From: JAIOTH01 sp964486685
GTDB lineage: Bacteria > Patescibacteriota > Patescibacteriia > UBA1558 > S5-K13
Assembly: GCA_964486685.1 (NCBI GenBank)
Contig: CAZAOE010000008.1
Span: 1-43,771, forward strand
Length of the DNA: 43,771 bases
Reading direction: 5' to 3'
The translations under genes were made by a program, and so were the position numbers. Shown here one piece after another: positions 15,134-21,877 of this stretch (positions are counted from its first letter, which is position 1; each line of letters opens with the position of its first letter). Under the pieces are notes generated by a model. It saw only the letters and a program-made list of their open reading frames with translations. It was not told the DNA's origin and ran no database searches.

Positions 15134-16347
15134 TAATAATTTTTGCTAAAAAACCAGAGGTTGGTAAAGTTAAAACTAGAATAGCAAAGGAGACCTCGTT
15201 CAAGTTTGCTTATCAATTTGCAAGGTTTTGTTTTTTAGATTTAATTAATAAGGTTTCTAAGTCTGATTATTATGATTTAGCAATTGCCACAGACACAACA
15301 GCTGATTTATTATGGTTTCAAAATAATTTTTCTTTAGATGGTTTTGTAATAGATGAAGACAGGTTAAAAATAAAGAATTTATCCCGAAGCGAAAAATTTG
15401 ATAAAATTTTTCGCTTGGTTTTGGGTGGAAATGATTATGATTATAAAAAATTACTTTTAATTCCAATGGATATACCTTTTATATCAGAAGAGGATTTAAT
15501 TAGTGCTTTTGTTAGATTAAATAAGAAAAGGTTTGTTTTTGGTCCCGAGGTAAATGGAGGAGTATATTTAATGGGAACACGCTTTCCCTATGATAATGAT
15601 ATTTTTCAAGGAGTTTCTTGGAGCACCTCTTATTCTTTCAATGATTTGTTGAATAGAACCGGGAAAAAAGATACTTTTATTTTGAAAATAAAAAACGATT
15701 TGAATTTACCAGAAGATATTTTAAGTTTACAAAAAAATATTTCTTATAATTGTCCCCTGCTTTATTCATTTTTAAAGAGCAACGGATATTATTTGCCACA
15801 AGAAAATCAATTCATTGATTTTGATAATTTGTCTATTTGTTTGCCAGTCGTTGCGAATATAGTAGAAAGAGAGCAAAACGGGGAGCTAAAAATATTAATA
15901 CAAAATCGATATAAGCCAACAATTGACCCAAATAATTTAAACAAGATAGAAATACCCTCTGGTTTAATAGAGAAATATGAATTAGCTCAAAGGGCTGCTG
16001 TTAGGGAAACGCTTGAGGAAACGGGTATTTTATCTAAAATTTATCCACAACAAAATTTTTTAGAAAGGGTAAGCGTGAATAAAGTAGATAATTTAGTTGC
16101 TTATAGGCCATTTTACTGCCACCAACAAGTTAGGGGCGGCAGGTCCTATTTGATTTTATCTTTTATTTCTAAATACATTAAGGGAGAGCCAAAAGAAAGG
16201 TTTAGGGAAAGTAGAAATCCGCGCTGGATATCAGTTTCTAGTTTAAAAACAAAATTGGACAATGAACCAGAAAATTTTTTTCCAGTAACGTTTTCTGTTT
16301 TAAAACAATATTTTAAATTTAAAGAGTATGAAAAATATAAAAAATAA
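15103..16347 (+). CDS. DUF2064 (GT-A-like) transferase fused to a NUDIX hydrolase
   Basis: A 414-residue two-domain protein. Residues 8-205 match the DUF2064 / TIGR04282 family (radical SAM-associated transferase 1). The N-terminal IVIIFAKKPEVGKVKTRIA is the nucleotide-binding loop of this GT-A-like fold. LLLIPMDIPFIS (D123) is the metal site and FGPEVNGGVYLMG is also conserved. Residues about 245-405 are a NUDIX domain with a perfect Nudix box at 287-309 (G-x5-E-x7-REUXEEXGU, ending RETLEETGI). DUF2064 is related to nucleotidyltransferases such as CofC and MobA; NUDIX enzymes cleave nucleoside diphosphates linked to another group. The fusion suggests making or checking a nucleotide-activated compound (inference). 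No later start is possible without losing the conserved loop, so the 31-base overlap with the previous gene is real. Confidence 0.85.
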   Translation: MATNKKSENIVIIFAKKPEVGKVKTRIAKETSFKFAYQFARFCFLDLINKVSKSDYYDLAIATDTTADLLWFQNNFSLDGFVIDEDRLKIKNLSRSEKFDKIFRLVLGGNDYDYKKLLLIPMDIPFISEEDLISAFVRLNKKRFVFGPEVNGGVYLMGTRFPYDNDIFQGVSWSTSYSFNDLLNRTGKKDTFILKIKNDLNLPEDILSLQKNISYNCPLLYSFLKSNGYYLPQENQFIDFDNLSICLPVVANIVEREQNGELKILIQNRYKPTIDPNNLNKIEIPSGLIEKYELAQRAAVRETLEETGILSKIYPQQNFLERVSVNKVDNLVAYRPFYCHQQVRGGRSYLILSFISKYIKGEPKERFRESRNPRWISVSSLKTKLDNEPENFFPVTFSVLKQYFKFKEYEKYKK

Positions 16348-16849
16348 AGAAATTGAAATTAAATTAATTTTTGATGATAAAGAGGATATTATAAAATCTA
16401 TACCAGATATAATTTTTAAAAAAAGTTTGAAAATTAGAGATAGGTATTATGGACGGGAATATTTGGATATGAAAAATAATCATCAAATTATTAGAATTAG
16501 AGAAAAAATAAATTTATTTTCAGAATTAACCTATAAAGGTAAAACAAAAAATTATAATAATATTTGGGAGAGAACGGAGATTAATGTTCCAATAGAGGAC
16601 GCCGAGAAGATGAACAAGATTTTACTTTTATTGGGTTTTAAAAAGATAAGGGAATTTTTTAGTGAAAGAGAATATTGGTCAATGGGGGATAATATAGAAA
16701 TAGTTTTTTCTAAATTTAAAAAACCAAAATTTTTAGAGTTTATGGAAATAGAGGCAAAATCACATAAAGGAATAAATAGTTTATTAAAATTATTAGGCAA
16801 TAAAACGAAAGAAGCAGGAGAAGAAATTTTTAATATATTTGACAAATAA
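16328..16849 (+). CDS. CYTH-domain protein (triphosphate tunnel family)
   Basis: A 173-residue protein with the CYTH signature E-x-E-x-K at E8-I-E10-I-K12. The alternating charged strands expected of a triphosphate tunnel follow (IIRIREK, then LTYKGKT, ERTEINVP, FLEFMEIEA). The family includes thiamine triphosphatase, inorganic triphosphatase and class IV adenylate cyclase, all acting on triphosphates with divalent metal. Which substrate is used here cannot be told. It overlaps the DUF2064-NUDIX gene by 20 bases, making four genes in a row with overlapping ends. This strongly suggests one pathway involving nucleotides. The domain also resembles CyaB-type adenylate cyclases. Confidence 0.8.
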   Translation: MKNIKNKEIEIKLIFDDKEDIIKSIPDIIFKKSLKIRDRYYGREYLDMKNNHQIIRIREKINLFSELTYKGKTKNYNNIWERTEINVPIEDAEKMNKILLLLGFKKIREFFSEREYWSMGDNIEIVFSKFKKPKFLEFMEIEAKSHKGINSLLKLLGNKTKEAGEEIFNIFDK

Positions 16850-16905
16850 TATTTATAGTTTTATTATTTATAGTTAAAATAAAAAAATTAATTTTAGGAG
16901 GAAGA

Positions 16906-17409
16906 ATGTTATACATATTTACGGAAGAAGGATATAAAGAACTACAAAGGTTAATAGAAAATACTAGAAAGAAGTTAGAAGAGGTTACCAAAGAAAAATC
17001 TGAAGCTCATCAGGGTCAAGACGGTTGGCATGATGAGGGTTTTAAAATAGGAATTTCAAGAGAAATGCTTTGGAGTAAAAGGCTACGCGACTTACAGGAA
17101 AAATATTCCCAAGCTCGTGTAATTTTAAATTCAGACATGATTGACCAGAACGAAATTGCTCTTTTTGGTACTGGTGTAATAATTGAATATAAAAATGGAG
17201 AAAAAAGAAAAATAGTTATAAGCGGATATCAGTTATCTAAAAACAAAAATTTTAAAGAAGCAAAGAATGTTTATGTCTACAGTCCCTTAGGTGGTGCGGT
17301 TTTCAAAAAACGCGTAGGAGATCTAATAACTTATAGCGTTAAAGATAAATTTTTTGTGATTAAGATTATCAAGATAATATCTCCGTTTGAAATAAGTGAG
17401 TTTTTGTAA
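16906..17409 (+). CDS. GreA/GreB-like transcript cleavage factor paralogue
   Basis: A 167-residue protein. The N-terminus YIFTEEGYKELQRLIENTRK is typical of the GreA coiled coil. The hairpin tip, normally G-D-L-S-E-N, is replaced by GQDGWHDEGF (residues 37-46), which keeps acidic residues D39, D43 and E44. A second helix follows (SREMLWSKRLRDLQEKYSQA), then a C-terminal FKBP-like domain with SPLGGAVFKKRVGDLI, which matches the Gre-family S-P-L-G-x-A-L-l-G-k-x-x-G-D. Gre factors enter the RNA polymerase secondary channel and stimulate cleavage of backtracked RNA. The altered tip could mean changed activity, an inhibitor or a different regulator. AGGAGG at 16896-16901 is a strong Shine-Dalgarno. 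It forms a pair with the next gene. Confidence 0.75.
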   Translation: MLYIFTEEGYKELQRLIENTRKKLEEVTKEKSEAHQGQDGWHDEGFKIGISREMLWSKRLRDLQEKYSQARVILNSDMIDQNEIALFGTGVIIEYKNGEKRKIVISGYQLSKNKNFKEAKNVYVYSPLGGAVFKKRVGDLITYSVKDKFFVIKIIKIISPFEISEFL

Positions 17410-17432
17410 TTTTCTAATCAAGGAGGAATATT

Positions 17433-18194
17433 TTGCAAAAATTAACAAAGTATAAGGAAGATTTTTTAGCCGAATCTAGTAAAGAGATTACAGTAGACAA
17501 AAGCCTACCACTTAAATTACAAAAGAGAGAATTGCTAAAAAAATTGGGCTTCCCCGTGGATAGTAATGTTGTAATAAATTTAGATGAATCCAGGGAAGAA
17601 TTCGTAAGGATTTTTATTTCTTTTAATAATGCCCCCCCCTTTATAATAGGAATTCATGCTATGCCAACATTTAGTTATATTACACCATTTTTTCTAGTTA
17701 AAGGCGAATATGACATTGAATATCAAGATCCTCAAGGAGAAAAGAAAAGGCTTAATTCTCTAAAAGAGATTATTAACGAGATTTATTCTTTTACTGGAAA
17801 AATTTGGATAGAATTTGTTAAATCAGTATGGAATCGTGAAACAATTGCAGGAAGATTGATTTATTCTTCCTATTTGCAACAGATTTTGGAAATACAAAAA
17901 GGAGTCAGTTCTAAGAACATAGGTAATAATAGAGAAATTTATTTTTACACAGAGTTGTCTCGTTTTAATTTAAGTGTAGATTTGAATAATTCAATTGTTC
18001 AGCAAAGTATTGTCAATTCTGGTTTTACGAAGTTGGAGATCAATAATATATTAAGCCCTCTAAGAACTTATAAATCTAAATTTGAAAAGTTGAGTAGAAT
18101 TTCTTCATTACCCACATTAGAATTTGCTTATGATAAGAATGGAGAGATTATAGTAATTGATGTAGATTGGCCAGATCAATATTTTAGAAGTTGA
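17433..18194 (+). CDS. unknown 253-residue protein, TTG start
   Basis: I do not recognise this protein. It is soluble by appearance, with mixed helix and strand, no membrane helix and no obvious catalytic motif. It includes FIIGIHAMPTFSYITPFFLV and a C-terminal LPTLEFAYDKNGEIIVIDVD, which resembles the ending of a beta-rich domain. The start codon is TTG at 17433, supported by an AGGAGG (17421-17426) six bases earlier and by the absence of a nearby ATG. It follows the GreA-like gene by 23 bases and precedes a terminator, so it is the last gene of the island. Confidence 0.6.
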   Translation: MQKLTKYKEDFLAESSKEITVDKSLPLKLQKRELLKKLGFPVDSNVVINLDESREEFVRIFISFNNAPPFIIGIHAMPTFSYITPFFLVKGEYDIEYQDPQGEKKRLNSLKEIINEIYSFTGKIWIEFVKSVWNRETIAGRLIYSSYLQQILEIQKGVSSKNIGNNREIYFYTELSRFNLSVDLNNSIVQQSIVNSGFTKLEINNILSPLRTYKSKFEKLSRISSLPTLEFAYDKNGEIIVIDVDWPDQYFRS

Positions 18195-18211
18195 TAAAAT
18201 TGTTTATTTAT

Positions 18212-18245
18212 AAAGGATTTCTTAATTAAGGAGTCCTTTTTGTTT
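18212..18245 (+). terminator. terminator closing the island
   Basis: AAAGGA and TCCTTT pair around a self-complementary CTTAATTAAG, with a TTTTTGTTTT tail. Confidence 0.7.
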
Positions 18246-18264
18246 TAATAGAATAAATATAGAA

Positions 18265-18288
18265 CTTTGACGAGCCGTTTTTTAAATG
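18265..18288 (+). repeat. 24-base direct repeat, right copy
   Basis: Identical over all 24 bases to 12870-12893. Confidence 0.9.
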
Positions 18289-18295
18289 CTATTAT
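18267..18295 (+). promoter_or_regulatory. promoter of the iscU operon, within the duplicated block
   Basis: TTGACG (18267-18272), 17-base spacer, TATTAT (18290-18295). Predicted start near 18302, giving a leader of about 104 bases before iscU. The leader contains small hairpins (GTAAAA / TTTTTAC and ACAC / GTGT). Confidence 0.7.
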
Positions 18296-18405
18296 GTCAA
18301 TATTGTAAAAGTTATTTTTACACGTTTTTGTGTTAAATCGAAAAATAAAAAGTGCAAAATTAAAAATAATTTTATACTTTATACTTTATACTTTTAACTA
18401 ACCCC

Positions 18406-18810
18406 ATGTATTCAAAAAAGGTTATTAAATATTTTAAAAATCCTAAAAATTCTGGGCAAATTAAAAATGCTGATGCTATTGGGCAGGTTGGTAATCCTGT
18501 TTGTGGCGATGTAATGAAAATTTATTTAAAGATAGATAAAAATTCTACAAATTTAAAAAAATCAAAAATTAAAGATATTAAATTTGAAACCTTGGGTTGT
18601 GCGGCAGCCATTGCTTGCTCCTCAGTAGTAACTGAAAACGCCAAAGGAAAGACACTTGCTTCGGCTTTAAAAATAAACAAAGATTTAATTTTAAAAGAAT
18701 TGGGCGGTTTACCGTTGCCCAAAATTCATTGTTCCATGCTGGCTTTACAGGGTCTTAAAAGGGCCATTGATAATTATGAGAAAAGCTTAAAAGTAAAAAA
18801 TAAAGATTAA
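18406..18810 (+). CDS. iscU: Fe-S cluster scaffold protein IscU (NifU N-domain)
   Basis: A 134-residue scaffold on which [2Fe-2S] and [4Fe-4S] clusters are assembled from sulfur supplied by the cysteine desulfurase. Ligand positions are visible: GNPVCGD (C33, D35), GCAAAIACSS (C65, with C71 nearby) and KIHCSM (H108, C109). IscU and SufU share this N-terminal fold. The short insert between the first two Cys and the H-C pair at the third site favour IscU over SufU, which lacks that His. It is first of iscU-nfu-iscS. Its promoter carries the 24-base repeat shared with the radical SAM island, whose enzymes would be clients. Confidence 0.92.
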   Translation: MYSKKVIKYFKNPKNSGQIKNADAIGQVGNPVCGDVMKIYLKIDKNSTNLKKSKIKDIKFETLGCAAAIACSSVVTENAKGKTLASALKINKDLILKELGGLPLPKIHCSMLALQGLKRAIDNYEKSLKVKNKD

Positions 18811-18895
18811 AAATTATAATTTAAAATCTAAAATTATCTTTTAGTTTTTAGATGTAGCTTTGCACTTTGCGTTTTAAATTTTTAAATTAAATTTT

Positions 18896-19117
18896 ATGGA
18901 TAAAAAAATAGAACAAAAATTAGATAAAATTAGAAAAATTTTGCAAATTGATGGAGGAGATTTAAAAGTGAAATCTTATGATGCTAAAAAGAATATTTTG
19001 CAGATAAAATTATTGGGTATGTGTCAGGGTTGTCCTATGGCCGAAATAACCGTTAAGGGTTTTATTGAAAAGGAATTACAAAAAGAAGTACCTAAGATTA
19101 AAGTAGAAAACATTTAG
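18896..19117 (+). CDS. Nfu-type Fe-S carrier (NifU C-terminal domain)
   Basis: A 73-residue stand-alone NifU C-terminal domain. The cluster-binding C-x-x-C is GMCQGCPMA (C43, C46), preceded by IRKILQIDGGDLKVKSYDAK, the typical Nfu pattern (I-R-P-x-L-x-x-D-G-G-D). Such proteins carry [4Fe-4S] clusters from the scaffold to target enzymes. It lies 85 bases after iscU and 113 bases before iscS in the same direction. Its position and motif make the assignment firm; the exact clients are unknown. Confidence 0.9.
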   Translation: MDKKIEQKLDKIRKILQIDGGDLKVKSYDAKKNILQIKLLGMCQGCPMAEITVKGFIEKELQKEVPKIKVENI

Positions 19118-19126
19118 GATTTTGCT

Positions 19127-19211
19127 AATATACGAATGATACTAATTATACTAATAGAATATCTGTATCATTAGTAAAATTAATTCGTATTATTAGTATC
19201 ATTCGTATATT
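19127..19211. repeat. perfect 20-base inverted repeat upstream of iscS
   Basis: Arms 19127-19146 (beginning AATATACGAATG) and 19192-19211 (ending CATTCGTATATT) are perfect reverse complements, 45 bases apart. The spacer is full of TACTAAT and ATTCGTAT words that recur at 27220-27380, 33845-33870 and 43075-43130. It sits between nfu and iscS. Confidence 0.8.
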
Positions 19212-19230
19212 GGTATTAACATATTCGTAT

Positions 19231-20394
19231 ATGAAAAAGATATATTTTGATAATGCCGCTACCACGCCAGTTGATCCGCGGGTGCTAAAAGCAATGCTTC
19301 CTTATTTTACTAATGATTTTGGTAATGCCTCTTCTATCCATAGTTGGGGGCAAAAAGCTGAGGCCACAATTTTAAAAGCCAAGGATATTATTGCTCGGTT
19401 TTTAGATTGTTTTCCCGAAGAAATAATTTTTACTTCTGGTGCCACAGAAAGCAATAATATGGTTTTAAAGGGTTTGTTTGGTGATTATAAAGGACATTTA
19501 ATTGTCAGTGCTTTAGAACACCCTAGTGTTTTAGAAACAGCTAAATGGTTAGAATCTAAAGGAGTGGAGGTTAGTTTTATTAAACCAGAAAAAAATGGTC
19601 TTATTGATTACAAAAAAGTTTTCAAAGTTATTAAAAAAGATACGCGCTTAATTTCTATTATGTATGCTAATAATGAGATTGGCACTATACAGCCAATTGG
19701 TAAAATTGGTAAAAAGTTGGAGGAAATTAATCAGCAAAGAAAAAATAAAATATTATTTCATAGCGATGCTGTGCAGGCGGTTTATTTTTTACCCATGAGC
19801 ATTAAGCGATTGCGAGTTGATTTTCTTTCTCTTTCAGGCCATAAAATATATGGACCACAAGGAGTAGGAGCTTTATATATTAAAAAAAATATTAAAATAA
19901 CTCCTTTATTGCATGGCGGTCATCAGGAAAATGGTTTACGGGCTGGGACTTATAATCTTCCAGGTATAGTTGGATTAAGCCAAGCGATTAGTTTATTAAA
20001 TGGTCGGGCTCAGCAAGAAACTATTTCTAAAATTAAAAAATTAAGAGATAATTTAATTCAACAAGTTTTAAAAATTAAAGGAACTTTTTTTAGCGGGGAT
20101 TTAGAGCATCGACTTCCCAATAATGCTAATTTTTTATTTAAGAATATTGAGGGCGAGAGCTTGTTGTTAAGATTAGATATGGCTGGCATAGCGGTTTCAA
20201 CTGGTTCGGCCTGTGCTTCAGGATCTTTAAAACCCTCACATGTTCTTTTATCAATGGGAATTAAGCCAGAAGATGCACATAGTTCTTTGCGGGTTAGTAT
20301 TGGTAAAAATAATACCCAGCCAGAAATTGATAGATTTGTTCGGGTCTTAAAAAAAGAACTTAAAAATTTAAGAAAATTTTCCCCTTTTAAATAA
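19231..20394 (+). CDS. iscS: cysteine desulfurase (IscS/NifS family)
   Basis: A 387-residue PLP enzyme that takes sulfur from cysteine for Fe-S clusters and thiolated tRNA. It starts at ATG 19231, directly giving the conserved MKKIYFDNAATTPVDPRV. A TTG 21 bases upstream lies within the repeat region and is not favoured. PLP Lys is K205 (LSLSGHKIYGPQG), the stacking His H97 is in ALEHPSV, and the persulfide Cys C328 is in STGSACASGSLKPSHV. The S-x-C-A-S-G loop with the long insertion typical of IscS (class I) fits. It ends four bases before a small membrane gene that leads into the mur cluster. Confidence 0.95.
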   Translation: MKKIYFDNAATTPVDPRVLKAMLPYFTNDFGNASSIHSWGQKAEATILKAKDIIARFLDCFPEEIIFTSGATESNNMVLKGLFGDYKGHLIVSALEHPSVLETAKWLESKGVEVSFIKPEKNGLIDYKKVFKVIKKDTRLISIMYANNEIGTIQPIGKIGKKLEEINQQRKNKILFHSDAVQAVYFLPMSIKRLRVDFLSLSGHKIYGPQGVGALYIKKNIKITPLLHGGHQENGLRAGTYNLPGIVGLSQAISLLNGRAQQETISKIKKLRDNLIQQVLKIKGTFFSGDLEHRLPNNANFLFKNIEGESLLLRLDMAGIAVSTGSACASGSLKPSHVLLSMGIKPEDAHSSLRVSIGKNNTQPEIDRFVRVLKKELKNLRKFSPFK

Positions 20395-20397
20395 TTT

Positions 20398-20763
20398 ATG
20401 CTTTGGAATAAATTTAAAATTTTTTTTAGTCAAAAAATTATTTATTGGAGCTTGGTGCTGACTCTAGTTTTAAATATTTATATTTGGTATTTAATTTATA
20501 AATTTATTGATTTCGGTCGCGAGTTTCATGTTATTCATTATAATGCTTATTTTGGTATAGATTTGTTAGCTTCGCCCCTGACCTTATTAAATATACCGCT
20601 GATTGGAATCATAATTTTAATATTAAATTTGATATTAGCTTATGTGTTTTATATTTTTAAAACCGAGTTTAAAATTTTATCTTATTTTTTAGTTTTAGTC
20701 AGTTTTTTTATAAATTTAGAATTAATTATTTATTTGCTTGGCGTTATTGCCGTAGAATATTAA
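20398..20763 (+). CDS. small membrane protein between iscS and mraY
   Basis: A 121-residue protein with three hydrophobic segments (about residues 15-35, 55-80 and 90-118). It is unrecognised. There are no catalytic motifs. It starts three bases after iscS and ends four bases before mraY, so it is part of the same run of genes and might take part in envelope biosynthesis (inference). The bracketing by tight spacing makes a real gene likely. Confidence 0.7.
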   Translation: MLWNKFKIFFSQKIIYWSLVLTLVLNIYIWYLIYKFIDFGREFHVIHYNAYFGIDLLASPLTLLNIPLIGIIILILNLILAYVFYIFKTEFKILSYFLVLVSFFINLELIIYLLGVIAVEY

Positions 20764-20767
20764 ATCA

Positions 20768-21817
20768 ATGCTTAATCTTTTAATAATAAAAATTTTAATC
20801 TTAACTACCATTTCAACTGTAGTAGCTTTTTTGATAACGCCTATTATCACTCATTTTCTTTATAAATATAAATTTGGAAAACAGATCAGAAGTGAAAATA
20901 AGGCACCGATATTTTTTAGATTACATAAGAAAAAAGAGGGCACTCCTACAATGGGAGGAGCAATTATTTGGATAACAGCTATTATAGTTATGCTTTTGTG
21001 TTATCTGCTTGCTTTAATTTTTCCGGAAAGTGGAGTGGCTCTTTTAAATTTTTTCTCTCGTTCCCAAACATTGCTTCCTTTGGGGGCTTTATTGGCCACT
21101 GCCATAGTTGGATTAATAGACGATTATTTGGGAGTAAAAAGAATAGGTGGAAATGGAGGTGGTTTAAGTATGAAACAAAAACTTTTAATATATTTTTCCA
21201 TCGCCTTGATAGGAGCATTATGGTTTTATTTTAAATTGAACTGGGATGTTTTGCATATTCCTTTTGTGGGTAATTTTGAAATTGGCTGGTGGATAATTCC
21301 GATTTTTACTTTTGTAGTAGCAGCGACATCTTTTAGCGTAAATGAAACAGATGGTTTAGATGGTTTAGCAGGGGGCTTGTTATTAATCTGTTTTGGAAGT
21401 TTTGCAATAATAAGTTTTTTGCAAGGCAAATACGATTTAGCCACTTTTTGTTGTGTAATTGTGGGGGCCTTAATTAGTTTTTTATGGTTTAATATTCCGC
21501 CAGCTAGATTTTTTATGGGCGATACTGGTTCTATGAGTTTGGGGATTAGTTTAGGAGTAATTGCCATGCTGACCAATACTTTAATTTATCTTCCTTTAAT
21601 AGCATCAATATTTATTTTAGAATCCTGTTCAGTAATAATTCAAATGCTTTCCAAGAAATTAAGAAAAGGTAAAAAGGTTTTTATTTCTACTCCCTTACAT
21701 CACCATTTTGAGGCCATTGGTTGGCCAGAATCAAAAATCGTGATGAGATTTTGGCTTTTATCAGGAATTTTAACTGTTTTTAGTTTAATTATTTATTTGT
21801 TTGATAGGGGTATTTAA
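20768..21817 (+). CDS. mraY: phospho-MurNAc-pentapeptide transferase MraY
   Basis: A 349-residue polytopic enzyme that transfers phospho-MurNAc-pentapeptide to undecaprenyl phosphate, making lipid I. Conserved features are KKKEGTPTMGGAIIW, IVGLIDDYLGVKR (the D-D-x-x pair that binds Mg and substrate), NETDGLDGLAGG (N-x-x-D-G-L-D-G), FMGDTGS and the TPLHHHFE segment. Its length is normal. It heads the dcw-like run mraY-murD-ftsW-murG-murC-murB. No murE, murF, ftsI or ftsZ gene is present in this cluster here. Confidence 0.95.
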   Translation: MLNLLIIKILILTTISTVVAFLITPIITHFLYKYKFGKQIRSENKAPIFFRLHKKKEGTPTMGGAIIWITAIIVMLLCYLLALIFPESGVALLNFFSRSQTLLPLGALLATAIVGLIDDYLGVKRIGGNGGGLSMKQKLLIYFSIALIGALWFYFKLNWDVLHIPFVGNFEIGWWIIPIFTFVVAATSFSVNETDGLDGLAGGLLLICFGSFAIISFLQGKYDLATFCCVIVGALISFLWFNIPPARFFMGDTGSMSLGISLGVIAMLTNTLIYLPLIASIFILESCSVIIQMLSKKLRKGKKVFISTPLHHHFEAIGWPESKIVMRFWLLSGILTVFSLIIYLFDRGI

Positions 21818-21828
21818 ATAATTGTTAA

Positions 21829-21844
21829 CCTGTCTGCCGACAGG
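21829..21844. repeat. palindrome before murD
   Basis: CCTGTC-tgcc-GACAGG, followed by TAGGTAG. It resembles the perfect GCCTGCC-GGCAGGC palindrome at 30441-30454. Confidence 0.6.
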
Positions 21845-21877
21845 TAGGTAGCTTAATTGTGAATAGGTTAATAGAAT

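Noticed and set aside
19210..19230. TTG start for iscS
   Set aside because: It lies in the repeat tract; the ATG at 19231 gives the conserved N-terminus directly.
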